Below, one piece after another: positions 35,647 through 44,461 of a stretch of DNA of 64,000 bases. Position 1 is the stretch's first letter, and each line of letters begins with the position of its first letter. The translations under genes were made by a program, and so were the position numbers. This stretch comes from Alexandriicola marinus. Lineage in GTDB: Bacteria > Pseudomonadota > Alphaproteobacteria > Rhodobacterales > Rhodobacteraceae. The stretch is from positions 1,255,034-1,319,033 of the forward strand of contig NZ_RBVZ01000001.1 of NCBI RefSeq assembly GCF_004000435.1, read 5' to 3'. A model generated the notes under the pieces. That model did no database searches. It saw nothing but the letters and a program-made list of their open reading frames with translations, and was not told the origin of the DNA.

Positions 35647-36762
35647 CTATAGGGCAACCCATTGCCGAAGCCTGTGCGACTGTTGCATCGCTTCGACCGT
35701 GCGCTGCACTTCATAGGCCTCTCGAAAATCCGGGCTGCAGACAGAGTGGCCTGCATGAGCTGCCAGCAATTCGGCGACTTCGATGACCTTCAGATCGTTG
35801 AAACCCAGATGGTGACCGGGAGCCGGACAAAACGCACCATAGGGCGGATGCGCGGGTCCCGCCTCGATCCTGGTATAGCCGCTGCGCCCGGGCGCGCCTC
35901 TCCAGAGACGCAATTCGTTCATTCGTTCCTGGGTGAAGGCCAGCGCCCCCCTGGTTCCGGTGATTTCCCACGACAGGTCCATCGTGCGTGCCGTTGCCGC
36001 CCAATTCGCCTCGAGGCTCCCGCTGACGCCACTTTCGAACCTGATCAATGCGTGCGTCATGTCATCAACCTCGACCGAGGAGCGCTGATCGGTGTCGGAT
36101 GACATGGGTCGTGTCGCGTGGACCGTCCGGCAATCTGCCTGAACCTCGGCCAGCGGACCCAGCAAATAGCGTGCCATCGAGATGATGTGACTGCCGATAT
36201 CCGCCAATGCGCCGCCGCCCTGAGGATCGGTACGAAAGGAATGCGGCACATCGGGGTCGGCCATATAGTTTTCTGCATGGCGTCCGCGGAAGCCGGTGAC
36301 GTCGCCGATCTCGCCTGCCGCGATGATCTCGCGCGCGAGCTTGACCATCGGGTTTCGCAGGAAGTTGAACCCCACCATCGTGATCACGCCGGCAGCGTCA
36401 GCGGCTTCGGTCATCTCAAGCGCCAGCGCGGCCGTGGTCGATAACGGCTTTTCGCAATACACGGTCTTGCCCGCCGCGATCGCCGCATGGGCAATCGGCG
36501 CATGCAACACGTTGGGCGCGGTGATGGCCACGATGTCGATCGCGTCATCGGCTACCAGCGTCCGCCAATCTCCGGTGCTGCGGGCAAAACCCAGCGCCTG
36601 CGCCGCATGCGCGGCCAGATCGTCATTTGCATCTGCGATCAGTTCCAGTCGAGGCTCAGCCGGCACGTCAAAAAGCCCTGATACCGAGCGAAACGCATTT
36701 GCATGGCAGCGGCCCATGAAGCCGGAGCCAACCAGTCCGATGCCAATCTCAGGTTTGCGCAT
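35647..36762 (-). CDS. Gfo/Idh/MocA family oxidoreductase
   Basis: A 371-residue NAD(P)-dependent dehydrogenase-like protein. The nucleotide loop GLVGSGFMGRCHANAF lies at residues 8-23 and EKPLS near residues 100-104. The start ATG at 36762 (MRKPEIGIG) has GGAGG eight bases ahead. It is similar in layout to the protein at 440-1600 (both share the FMGxxHA loop and the C-terminal PPYGAFCPAPG/PYGHGLWPIPA-like segment). It is the last gene of a leftward importer operon, 19 bp after the ATPase gene, and probably oxidises the imported sugar or cyclitol. Confidence 0.9.
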   Translation of the reverse strand: MRKPEIGIGLVGSGFMGRCHANAFRSVSGLFDVPAEPRLELIADANDDLAAHAAQALGFARSTGDWRTLVADDAIDIVAITAPNVLHAPIAHAAIAAGKTVYCEKPLSTTAALALEMTEAADAAGVITMVGFNFLRNPMVKLAREIIAAGEIGDVTGFRGRHAENYMADPDVPHSFRTDPQGGGALADIGSHIISMARYLLGPLAEVQADCRTVHATRPMSSDTDQRSSVEVDDMTHALIRFESGVSGSLEANWAATARTMDLSWEITGTRGALAFTQERMNELRLWRGAPGRSGYTRIEAGPAHPPYGAFCPAPGHHLGFNDLKVIEVAELLAAHAGHSVCSPDFREAYEVQRTVEAMQQSHRLRQWVAL

Positions 36763-36781
36763 CCTTGTGCCCTCCGCCCGC

Positions 36782-38293
36782 TCAGGCCGCCGCCGCTTCG
36801 CCCTGATGGTGGGATACCGCATCGATCAGGTTTTCCTCGGACATGTTACCCTCTTCGAACGCAGCCACCACGGCACCCTCTGACATGGCAAGGACCCTAT
36901 GGCTGACGCCTAGAACCTCGGGCATTTCCGAAGAGATGACGATCACCGCCAGGCCTTGTTCCGCCAGTTCGGCGATGAGCTTGTGGATCGCCGATTTCGA
37001 GCCCACATCGATACCGCGCGTCGGCTCATCAAGGATGATCAGCTTCGGATCGGCGCAAAGCCATTTTGCAAGCACGAATTTCTGCTGGTTGCCCCCCGAC
37101 AGCTGCGACACCGCTTGATCCGGTCCGGTGGTCTTGATCGAGAGCGCCGAGCGGTATTTCTCGAACGTGGCCAGTTCCTTGGTGCGATTCATAAGCGACA
37201 GTTCCGAGAACAGGCGAAGATGCGGCAGCGAGGTGTTTTCGCGCCCGCCCATCATCAGGACCAACCCTTGTTCCTTTCGGCTTTCCGGCACCAGGGCCAT
37301 GCCCATGTCAATGGATTGGCGCGGTGTTGGCAGATCGATTTCGCTGCCCTTCCAGAACAGCTTGCCGTCATCGGCCTTACGCACGCCGAAGATCGTTTCA
37401 ACCACTTCCGAGCGTCCCGCTCCGACAAGGCCATACAGCCCGAGCACCTCGCCTTCGCGGACTGAAAAGCTGACATTGCGGAAATGCCCATGCTTGCTCA
37501 GGCCATCGACGCGCAGCACCTCTGCGCCGAATTCGGGTTTCGCCTTGACGAAGAATGAATCCAGCGTCCGCCCGATCATCATGCGCGTAACATGGTTCAG
37601 GTCGGTCTCGCCGGTCTCGACGGTGCCCTGCACCTGACCGTCACGCAGCACGGTGATCCGGTCCGTGATGTCGAAGATTTCGTCCATCTTGTGGCTGATA
37701 TAGACGATCCCCACACCACGTGCCTTAAGCCCGCGAATGGTGTGAAAGAGCTGGTCCTTTTCCGTATCGGTGAGCGATGCGGTAGGTTCGTCAAAGATCA
37801 CCACATTGGCGCTGAAAGCTTCGGCCCGGGCGATCTCCACCATCTGCTGCATGGCCACCGACAATGTACCCACCCGCACGTCCGGTCCAAATCCGCATCC
37901 CAGCGCTTCGAGGGCCGCTGACGCGTTGCGGCGCAATTCCCGTTTCTTCAACACGCCGAAACGATTGGTCGGCCAGGCCCCAAGATAGATATTCTCGGCC
38001 ACGGAAAGCTCTGGAGACAGGGACAATTCCTGGTGGATCAACAATATCCCCTTTTGCCGCGCGTCCAGAGGTCCGGCCACTTCGGTCGGCACGCCCTGAT
38101 AGACGATCTGACCGCTGTCAGGTTTGTGCAGCCCGGCCAGCGCCTTCATCAAGGTGGATTTGCCGGCGCCGTTTTCACCGACCAAGGCATGAACTTCACC
38201 ACGGCGGATATCGAAGCTGACATCGTCCAGAGCCTTGACGCCCGGAAACGTCTTCGTGATGGCTTCGACTTTCAGAATGACGTCGTCCATCAT
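36782..38293 (-). CDS. Sugar ABC transporter double ATPase (RbsA/MglA type)
   Basis: A 503-residue protein made of two ATPase domains. The first has Walker A GENGAGKSTLM, the Q-loop IHQELSLSPELSV and Walker B VVIFDEPTASL. The second has the degenerate Walker A GLVGAGRSEV, the signature LSGGNQQKFVLAKWL and Walker B LIILDEPTRGIDVG. This arrangement is usual for CUT2 monosaccharide importers. The start ATG at 38293 overlaps the permease stop (ATGA), with AAGGGGG upstream; the next ATG, three bases on, is equally possible. Confidence 0.95.
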   Translation of the reverse strand: MMDDVILKVEAITKTFPGVKALDDVSFDIRRGEVHALVGENGAGKSTLMKALAGLHKPDSGQIVYQGVPTEVAGPLDARQKGILLIHQELSLSPELSVAENIYLGAWPTNRFGVLKKRELRRNASAALEALGCGFGPDVRVGTLSVAMQQMVEIARAEAFSANVVIFDEPTASLTDTEKDQLFHTIRGLKARGVGIVYISHKMDEIFDITDRITVLRDGQVQGTVETGETDLNHVTRMMIGRTLDSFFVKAKPEFGAEVLRVDGLSKHGHFRNVSFSVREGEVLGLYGLVGAGRSEVVETIFGVRKADDGKLFWKGSEIDLPTPRQSIDMGMALVPESRKEQGLVLMMGGRENTSLPHLRLFSELSLMNRTKELATFEKYRSALSIKTTGPDQAVSQLSGGNQQKFVLAKWLCADPKLIILDEPTRGIDVGSKSAIHKLIAELAEQGLAVIVISSEMPEVLGVSHRVLAMSEGAVVAAFEEGNMSEENLIDAVSHHQGEAAAA

Positions 38294-39264
38294 GTGTCCC
38301 CCTTGTGGTTCAGCAATTTGTCCAGCACCAGTGCCAGCACCAACACCCCGCCCATGACCATCAGCTCGACATAGTTCGGGGTATTGAGCAGCCGCAGACC
38401 GTTGCGCAGCACAGCCAAGGTCAACACGCCACCAATCGTCATCCACATGCTACCGAACCCACCCTGCAGGCGCGTCCCGCCCAGCACCACGGCGATGATG
38501 GTCCAGAGTTCCCAGATCTTCCCGGCATTGGGCTCGGCCGTGCCAAGCCGCATGGACAGCAGGATGCCACAGACCGCCGCCAGCGTGCCGCAGATGGTGA
38601 AATTGATGATCTTGTGACGCTTGACGTTGATACCCGCATCATGCGCCGCTTCGATATTGTCGCCCACCGCATAGGTTTCGCGCCCGTGCCGTGTGCTCGA
38701 CAACACCCACTGGAAGAAGAATGCCAGCGCAAAGAACAGCATCGCCGTCAGCGAGATCGGACCAAGGTAGATTTCGGGTATCTCGGTATAGCTGAAATCC
38801 GGCACCATCAGCGCGTTCTCGCCGCTATAGACAAAGACAAGACCGCGAATACCGATCAGACCGCCCAGCGTGACGATGAAGGAATGCATCCCCGACAGCG
38901 CCACAAGCGTCCCGTTCAAAAAGCCAAGCGCCGCGCCGGACATGAGACCAAGAAACACCGCCGGCCAGACACCCATGTGATCCTGCAACCCGATCGCCAG
39001 CGCCGAGGCCAGCGCCAGAATCGCGCCGACAGACAGGTCGATCTCGCCGTCGATCATCACCATGGTCATGCCGATGGCGAGAATGCCGATGAAGGCGCCC
39101 TGCGTGAGGATATTGCCGATATTGTTGACGGTCAGGAAATAGGGGCTGGACAGTGAAAAGACGATCACGGTCAGTGCTAGAAACACCCAGATATGGTTGC
39201 GCAACAGCAGTCTCAGCAGGCCGGAAAGCGGCGATCCTGCCCGATTGTCGGTGACAACGCTCAT
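38290..39264 (-). CDS. Sugar ABC transporter permease (RbsC type), second subunit
   Basis: A 324-residue CUT2 permease with eight to ten helices and the family segment MTMVMIDGEIDLSVGAILALASALA near residues 70-95. The C-terminal ILLSMRLGTAEPNAGKIWELWTIIAVVLGGTRLQGG is characteristic. Start ATG at 39264 overlaps the stop of the first permease gene. It likely forms a heterodimeric pore with the protein at 39261-40214. Confidence 0.94.
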   Translation of the reverse strand: MSVVTDNRAGSPLSGLLRLLLRNHIWVFLALTVIVFSLSSPYFLTVNNIGNILTQGAFIGILAIGMTMVMIDGEIDLSVGAILALASALAIGLQDHMGVWPAVFLGLMSGAALGFLNGTLVALSGMHSFIVTLGGLIGIRGLVFVYSGENALMVPDFSYTEIPEIYLGPISLTAMLFFALAFFFQWVLSSTRHGRETYAVGDNIEAAHDAGINVKRHKIINFTICGTLAAVCGILLSMRLGTAEPNAGKIWELWTIIAVVLGGTRLQGGFGSMWMTIGGVLTLAVLRNGLRLLNTPNYVELMVMGGVLVLALVLDKLLNHKGDT

Positions 39265-40214
39265 GCGAAGATCCTCCCCCGCTTGGCGCCCAGGTCGATC
39301 CAGACGGCAATGATGATGACAGCCCATGTGACGAGCCACTGCACGTAGTAGGCAAACCCCAGCAACAGCAGTCCGTTTTGGATGAAACCCAGCATCGAGA
39401 TGCCGATCACCGTGCGCCAGATGCTGCCGGAGCCGCCCAACAGCGAGGTCCCGCCAAGGATCACGCCGGCCAGCACGGTAAGTTCATAGCCCTGGCCTAT
39501 CGTGTTCTGAGCGCCCATGACCCGACTGCCCATGATGATGGCCGCGACACCCGTGGTGAGGCCGGACACGACATAGGCCCAAAACACGGTCCAGCGCGCA
39601 TCGATCCCGGAAAAGATGCTGGCGGTTTCATTGCCACCCACGCCGTAGATCCGCCGGCCGAAAGTCGTGAACTGCAAGACGAAACCGGCAATCACAGCCC
39701 CCATCAGGAATACGATCACAGGCACCGGCAAACCCAGAAAATCACCCCGCCCGAACACCTTGAACCAGGTCTCCTGAGCATTGGCTATGTTGACGTTCGA
39801 ACCACCTGAATAGAACAGCACAAGCCCCTGTAAAAAGGACAACATTGCTAACGTCACGATCAGGGAATTCAGCCCGACGAAGCCCACAAGAAGCCCGTTG
39901 AACGCCCCCAAAGCCAACCCGGCCAGCAACGTCATGACGATGGCCAGGAACGGCCCGGCGACGTTGTGCTGATCCACCACGATGACCGTCAGCAATGTCA
40001 GCATTGAGCCGACAGAGAGATCCAGCCTCCCGGTCAGCACCACGAAGGTGACCCCCAACGCCATCATGCCGGTGATCGATACCTGCCTGAGCACATCAAG
40101 TATGTTGCCCAGGGTCAGAAAGGCGTCCGCATTCACCGCCACGCCACCCAGAAACACCAGGAAGGCCAGCAACAAGCCGTGACGTCGCAATAGGCCGTTA
40201 ATCGTCTGTCCCAT
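39261..40214 (-). CDS. Sugar ABC transporter permease (RbsC type), first subunit
   Basis: A 317-residue CUT2 permease. The conserved region LGVTFVVLTGRLDLSVGSMLTLL is near residues 63-85 and GYELTVLAGVILGGTSLLGGSG near the C-terminus. The start is the ATG at 40214 (MGQTING), preceded by GGAGG at a rather long 10 bases. It is the first gene of the leftward operon and is divergent from the binding protein gene at 40479, with which it shares a 264-bp promoter region holding the 13-bp motif at 40352. Confidence 0.93.
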   Translation of the reverse strand: MGQTINGLLRRHGLLLAFLVFLGGVAVNADAFLTLGNILDVLRQVSITGMMALGVTFVVLTGRLDLSVGSMLTLLTVIVVDQHNVAGPFLAIVMTLLAGLALGAFNGLLVGFVGLNSLIVTLAMLSFLQGLVLFYSGGSNVNIANAQETWFKVFGRGDFLGLPVPVIVFLMGAVIAGFVLQFTTFGRRIYGVGGNETASIFSGIDARWTVFWAYVVSGLTTGVAAIIMGSRVMGAQNTIGQGYELTVLAGVILGGTSLLGGSGSIWRTVIGISMLGFIQNGLLLLGFAYYVQWLVTWAVIIIAVWIDLGAKRGRIFA

Positions 40215-40351
40215 GTAAAGATGTCCTCCCTCCCGCGACGATAGGCAGCGCTCAGGGAGCAAAAAACTACAGTTATATCCAAAATGAATCTTCATGTTGC
40301 CCCAGTAGCAGACACATCAAGAAGAACAGACGCGTGGGCAAATTGCCGAAA

Positions 40352-40364
40352 ATCAGATTTGGAC
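40352..40364. promoter_or_regulatory. 13-bp motif shared with the regulator promoter region (copy 1)
   Basis: ATCAGATTTGGAC lies 115 bp upstream of the binding protein start and 138 bp upstream of the divergent permease start. Its exact reverse complement, GTCCAAATCTGAT, occurs at 44380-44392 upstream of the HTH-SBP regulator and the GMC oxidoreductase. A candidate operator for that regulator. Confidence 0.5.
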
Positions 40365-40478
40365 ATTTAAGCAATTGAGCGGGTCCAGCTTATGCCGAAC
40401 AGTTTCAGGCAAGCACCCCGCAACGCTGCCAACGGGGCGTGCTCACGGGAGGAACGGCAGCGTCCAGAGGAGGAATTT

Positions 40479-41468
40479 ATGACGACATTCACAACAACAC
40501 TGACCCTCGCGACCGCGGTCGCTTTCACCGCGGGTCTTGCGAGCGCGCAGGAAGCCCCGGACTGGCTTGGCGGTGACCTTGTCAAGCCGCTGTCCGAGAC
40601 CCGGATCGGGATTACCGTGCTCTATCCCGGCTCGAATTCCTATCAGGCCATGTATGCAGAAACCGCCGAGGCATATGCAGCCGAGCTGGGCATTCAGGCG
40701 ACCGTAATGGACCCGCAGGGCGACCCCGCCGTGCAATTCGACCAGATCCAGGACATGGCATCGCAGAATCTCGACGCGCTTGTCGTCTGGCCGACGTCTC
40801 AGAACGCGCTGATCCCGGCGATTCGCAATGCGTCGCGTGCAGGCATTCCGGTGATCACGTCCAACTCGCCCATTGGCGAAGCGGGCCGCCGCTACATCGA
40901 GAGCCATACCGGCCCTGATGATTGTGCTCTGGCGTCCCAGGCTGCTGATATGCTGGGTGACGCACTCGACGGCGAAGGCAACATCGTGGTTGTCGAAGGC
41001 ACGCCGGGCTATGCGGTGTCCATCCTGCGCGGCAACTGCTTCCTCGATCGTCTTGCCGACAACTACCCCGACATCAATGTCCTCGGCAGCCAGACCGCCG
41101 AGTGGAACCGGGAGAAGGCCCAGACAGTGACCGAAACCTTCCTGACCCAGTTCGGCGACGAGATCGACGGTGTCTATGCATTCGATGATGGCATGGCACT
41201 CGGGGTCGTCAGCGCGCTGCAGGGTGCCGGATTCGAGCCGGGCGATGTCAAGGTCGTGAGCTGCAACCAGTTCGGCGAAGGTTGGGACGCAATGCGGGAA
41301 GGCTGGATCTCCGGCTCTGGCAAGCAATCCCCGATCGATGATGCGATCCTGGCAATTCAGACCGCGATCCAGGTTGCCAATGGCATCGAGGTTCCGGAGT
41401 TGCGTGAAATCGAGCGCGCCAAGATCACGCCCGAGAACGTGGAAGAGTTCGAACGCCCGACCTGGTAA
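40479..41468 (+). CDS. Periplasmic sugar-binding protein (CUT2, ribose-binding-like)
   Basis: A 329-residue type I binding protein with a signal peptide (residues 1-23, AVAFTAGLASAQE). The conserved strand IGITVLYPGSNSYQAMYAE and the segments DALVVWPTSQNALIPAI and GVYAFDDGMALGVVSAL identify it. Start ATG at 40479 with a strong AGAGGAGG site. It is encoded divergently from its permeases and ATPase and is followed by an intrinsic terminator, as expected for a highly expressed binding protein. Confidence 0.94.
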   Translation: MTTFTTTLTLATAVAFTAGLASAQEAPDWLGGDLVKPLSETRIGITVLYPGSNSYQAMYAETAEAYAAELGIQATVMDPQGDPAVQFDQIQDMASQNLDALVVWPTSQNALIPAIRNASRAGIPVITSNSPIGEAGRRYIESHTGPDDCALASQAADMLGDALDGEGNIVVVEGTPGYAVSILRGNCFLDRLADNYPDINVLGSQTAEWNREKAQTVTETFLTQFGDEIDGVYAFDDGMALGVVSALQGAGFEPGDVKVVSCNQFGEGWDAMREGWISGSGKQSPIDDAILAIQTAIQVANGIEVPELREIERAKITPENVEEFERPTW

Positions 41469-41484
41469 TCCAGATGACAGACTT

Positions 41485-41518
41485 GCGCAGGCCTGCCGTC
41501 GGCAAGCCTGCGCTTTTT
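41485..41518 (+). terminator. Intrinsic terminator after the binding protein gene
   Basis: GCGCAGGC at 41485-41492 pairs with GCCTGCGC at 41506-41513. Inside, TGCC and GGCA form a second stem around GTC, and five T residues follow at 41514-41518. It stands 34 bp before the alcohol dehydrogenase start, so that gene is read by read-through or from its own promoter. Confidence 0.85.
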
Positions 41519-41551
41519 CGTTTCACCAGGTACCGGGGAAAGGGGGACGAA

Positions 41552-42592
41552 ATGACACAAAAGATGCGGGCAGCGGTTCTGGTCGAGCCGCGAAGATTTG
41601 AAATCGATCTGCGCCCGGTTCCCGAGATTCAGCCACATGAGGTCCTTGTGCAAGTCGCGCGCTGCGGCGTTTGTGGAACGGACGCGCATATCTATGATGG
41701 CGGGTTCATGGCGCATCGGTTGCCATTGATCCCCGGACATGAATTTTCCGGTCGCGTGGTTCAGGCTGGAACGCAAAGCGGCGTCACCGAGGGTATCCGC
41801 GCGGTCGTCGATATCAATGATGGCTGCGGACGCTGCTATTATTGCAGACGCGGTGAATTGATGAATTGCCCCACAATCGAACAGATAGGAATCGACGTTG
41901 ATGGCGGATTTGCAGAATATGTTCGCGCGCCCGGGCATCTTGTCATCGAGGCGCCGGAAACCACGCCATTCGATGTGCTGGCCCTGACAGAACCGGTTGC
42001 CTGTGTCGTGCATACAGCCAGTCGCAGCGGGTTGGATCCGGCGCGTTCGGTCCTGATCATCGGGGCTGGTCCGATCGGAAATCTGCACGTTCAGATGCAG
42101 CGACTGTCCGGAGCGGCGCCGATCATCGTTGCCGAAACGTCGTCGGAACGCGCTCGGCTGGCAGAAGCGGCCGGTGCGGATGCGGTCATCAGTCATCCCG
42201 AAAAGCTGCTTGAAGTCGTTCATGACATGACAGGCGGACGGGGTGTCGATCTGGCGATCGAAAGCGTTGGTAATACGGCACTCTATCAAGTTGCGCAGAA
42301 CGCATTGCGCCCCGGCGGTCATCTGGCCGCGTTTGGTCTACCGCCGGAAGGCTCTGAGCTCAGGCTGGATTTGCTGAGCACGGTCTTGCGGGAATACAGC
42401 CTGATGGGCAGCGTGGCCGGGCCCGGCGAGGCGATGCACCGGGCGCTTGCCCTTCTGTCTCATCACCGTTTCGAGACGACCGCCTTCACCGCGGCGACCT
42501 ATCCGCTGGAGGACATCCAAGCTGCGTTCGAGACCCTGCCAGAGCGTCCACAGGATCTGAAGACGCAGATCATCCTGAATGACGGATTGTGA
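41552..42592 (+). CDS. Zinc-dependent medium-chain alcohol/sorbitol dehydrogenase
   Basis: A 346-residue MDR-family dehydrogenase. Catalytic zinc ligands are Cys41 in GVCGTD and His in PGHEFSG. The structural zinc lobe, with four cysteines in DGCGRCYYCRRGELMNC, is complete. The NAD-binding turn is IIGAGPIGNLHVQ near residue 170. Start ATG at 41552 with AGGGGG upstream. In the polyol/sugar island it probably oxidises a polyol such as sorbitol, xylitol or L-iditol, or a sugar acid; the exact substrate is not readable. It converges with the regulator gene, with only six bases between the two stops. Confidence 0.93.
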   Translation: MTQKMRAAVLVEPRRFEIDLRPVPEIQPHEVLVQVARCGVCGTDAHIYDGGFMAHRLPLIPGHEFSGRVVQAGTQSGVTEGIRAVVDINDGCGRCYYCRRGELMNCPTIEQIGIDVDGGFAEYVRAPGHLVIEAPETTPFDVLALTEPVACVVHTASRSGLDPARSVLIIGAGPIGNLHVQMQRLSGAAPIIVAETSSERARLAEAAGADAVISHPEKLLEVVHDMTGGRGVDLAIESVGNTALYQVAQNALRPGGHLAAFGLPPEGSELRLDLLSTVLREYSLMGSVAGPGEAMHRALALLSHHRFETTAFTAATYPLEDIQAAFETLPERPQDLKTQIILNDGL

Positions 42593-42598
42593 ATACCG

Positions 42599-44302
42599 TC
42601 AATATCGTCCCCGCTCACGCATGATCGCGTCGATTCGGTTCTGCGACCGGCCAAGCGCGTCCTCGACGGAAAGCGCCCCTTGGAGCATCATGTAGATCTC
42701 GTCGCCGAGGACATTCAGCAATTCACTGAATTCTGGAATCGGCGGGCGCGGCCAGATCTGCAATTCGCCGCGCCGCTCCATTCCGTCGACTTCGCTGATA
42801 AGCGACGAACTGGCCTGCACCTCGGGGTCTGCACTTGTGGAAAATCGCGGACTGGTGAGATTGCCGTTCAGCACATACCATTTGAGCATTTCCGGCCGCG
42901 TCAGATATTCCATGACCTTCCACGAGGCTTTCTTGCGCTCTGCGCTCAGCCCGGCAGGCATCGCCAGCGAAAATCCCCCGATGGGAGACACGGTGCGCGC
43001 CCCCGGACCGTGCGGATGCGGTATGAATTTCACGTTGCCATGGGCCGGAGAATTCTTGTCCAGTTCAAAGGCCGCGGCGCGAATGCTCCAGCCATAAGTC
43101 ATCGCCGCCTCGCCCCGCGAAAAGATACCGATCCGCCTGTCCCAATTGCAGTTCAGGCTGTCCTTGTGGGAGAATTCGGCCAGTTCCAAAAGGAATTCCG
43201 CAGTGTCCCGAGCGGCGTCGGTATCAAGTTGTGGGCGATAATTCTCCTTGTCGATCTCGGACACGTTGAATTCATCGCCCAGCGGATCGAGGTTGATGAT
43301 CGGCTGGCCGAAATCCGCCAGCGTCTGCATGAACGTATGCGCAACCGGCGTGCCGCGACCGAAGTTCATGACAATCCCCGACATGTTGAAGCCCGAACGG
43401 TGCAGCACCCGCGCCGCAAGCAATAGCTCATCCGTGGTCTTCGGGTAGGACAACCCGGCCTCTTCGACGAGGTCGGAACGGCAGAAAAGCAATTCCGCCG
43501 TCGGCTGAATGGGCAGGCCGTATTGATTGCCGTTCCACGACGATCCCTTGTAAGCGGCGTTGTGAAAATCCGACGGGTTATACCGCTCGTCGCGCATCAC
43601 TTCGTCGAGCGGTTCGATGACGCCTTCGGTGGCCAACTGGCCAATCCACGGCAGATCGACCGCCATCAGGTCATATTTGGACATCTGCTGACCGGCATTT
43701 CTCATGATCTCGCCATGCAGCTCATCAAGCGGCAGGTTCACGATTTCGATGTTGGTGCCGCACAACTCGTCCAGATTGGACGAAAACTCGCTCAGCGTCT
43801 TGAAGGTCGGGTCTATGGGACTGAGAATGCGGAATGTTCGGTCCGCCCCGACACCCTGCCGCATTGCGCTTGGATAAGGCAAGGTGCGGGAGGCCATGTA
43901 GTAACCCCCGAAATAGAAATCTCCCATCTCGCCTTCACCGGTGGTGAAACCGAAGGTATTACCCACCATCGCCTTGAGTTGCATGGCAAAACTCTCGAAC
44001 TCCGCGATCAGCTTGCGCGTCGGATGCAGTGAAAAGGATTTGCCGGTCCGCGACTTGGGACGCTTGTGCAGAAGTCCTTCGTCGATCAGCTCGGTGATGC
44101 GCCGCATCGCGGTGCCATAGGGCACGTTCGCCGCCATGGCCGCCGAGGTGACGGTGAGCAGCTTGCCCTCAAGATGCCGACGCATGGCATAGGCGACGAT
44201 GTTCCAGCGCGGATCCACCGTCGACAGGCGCGTTCTCTCCTCGGATATCTCGCGGTTCGCTTCTACGAAGCTGAGGATCCGCAACAATTCCTCGCGCGTC
44301 AT
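42599..44302 (-). CDS. Winged-helix/ABC solute-binding-domain fusion, putative ligand-sensing regulator
   Basis: A 567-residue protein of unusual build. Residues 1-~105 form a winged-helix-like domain (VTSAAMAANVPYGTAMRRITELIDEG is the likely recognition region, followed by a basic wing HKRPKSRTGKSFSLHP). From about residue 140 to the end it is an SBP family 1 solute-binding domain. Visible SBP marks are YDLMAVDLPWIGQLATEGVI, NQYGLPIQPTAELLFCRSDL, GEAAMTYGWSIRAAAF and PIGGFSLAMPAG. There is no signal peptide or membrane segment, so it is cytoplasmic. The ATG at 44302 has AGGAG nine bases upstream. It is flanked by importer, ADH and GMC genes and is probably their ligand-responsive regulator. 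Confidence 0.87.
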   Translation of the reverse strand: MTREELLRILSFVEANREISEERTRLSTVDPRWNIVAYAMRRHLEGKLLTVTSAAMAANVPYGTAMRRITELIDEGLLHKRPKSRTGKSFSLHPTRKLIAEFESFAMQLKAMVGNTFGFTTGEGEMGDFYFGGYYMASRTLPYPSAMRQGVGADRTFRILSPIDPTFKTLSEFSSNLDELCGTNIEIVNLPLDELHGEIMRNAGQQMSKYDLMAVDLPWIGQLATEGVIEPLDEVMRDERYNPSDFHNAAYKGSSWNGNQYGLPIQPTAELLFCRSDLVEEAGLSYPKTTDELLLAARVLHRSGFNMSGIVMNFGRGTPVAHTFMQTLADFGQPIINLDPLGDEFNVSEIDKENYRPQLDTDAARDTAEFLLELAEFSHKDSLNCNWDRRIGIFSRGEAAMTYGWSIRAAAFELDKNSPAHGNVKFIPHPHGPGARTVSPIGGFSLAMPAGLSAERKKASWKVMEYLTRPEMLKWYVLNGNLTSPRFSTSADPEVQASSSLISEVDGMERRGELQIWPRPPIPEFSELLNVLGDEIYMMLQGALSVEDALGRSQNRIDAIMRERGRY

Positions 44303-44379
44303 CTGAGAACACTCCTGTCATCAGGCGGGGCAGACGGCCCCACGATTTCAGAGCCGGACTGACAAACCAGAAACGATTC

Positions 44380-44392
44380 GTCCAAATCTGAT
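44380..44392. promoter_or_regulatory. 13-bp motif shared with the importer promoter region (copy 2)
   Basis: GTCCAAATCTGAT lies between the HTH-SBP regulator (start 44302) and the GMC oxidoreductase (start 44462). It is the exact reverse complement of the motif at 40352-40364 and sits 70-80 bp from either start codon. Confidence 0.5.
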
Positions 44393-44461
44393 ATTTCCCA
44401 TGTTCATCGATAAGGTCACGCCATGCAACGCTATCCCACAAGACATGTCGGGGAGGAGACC

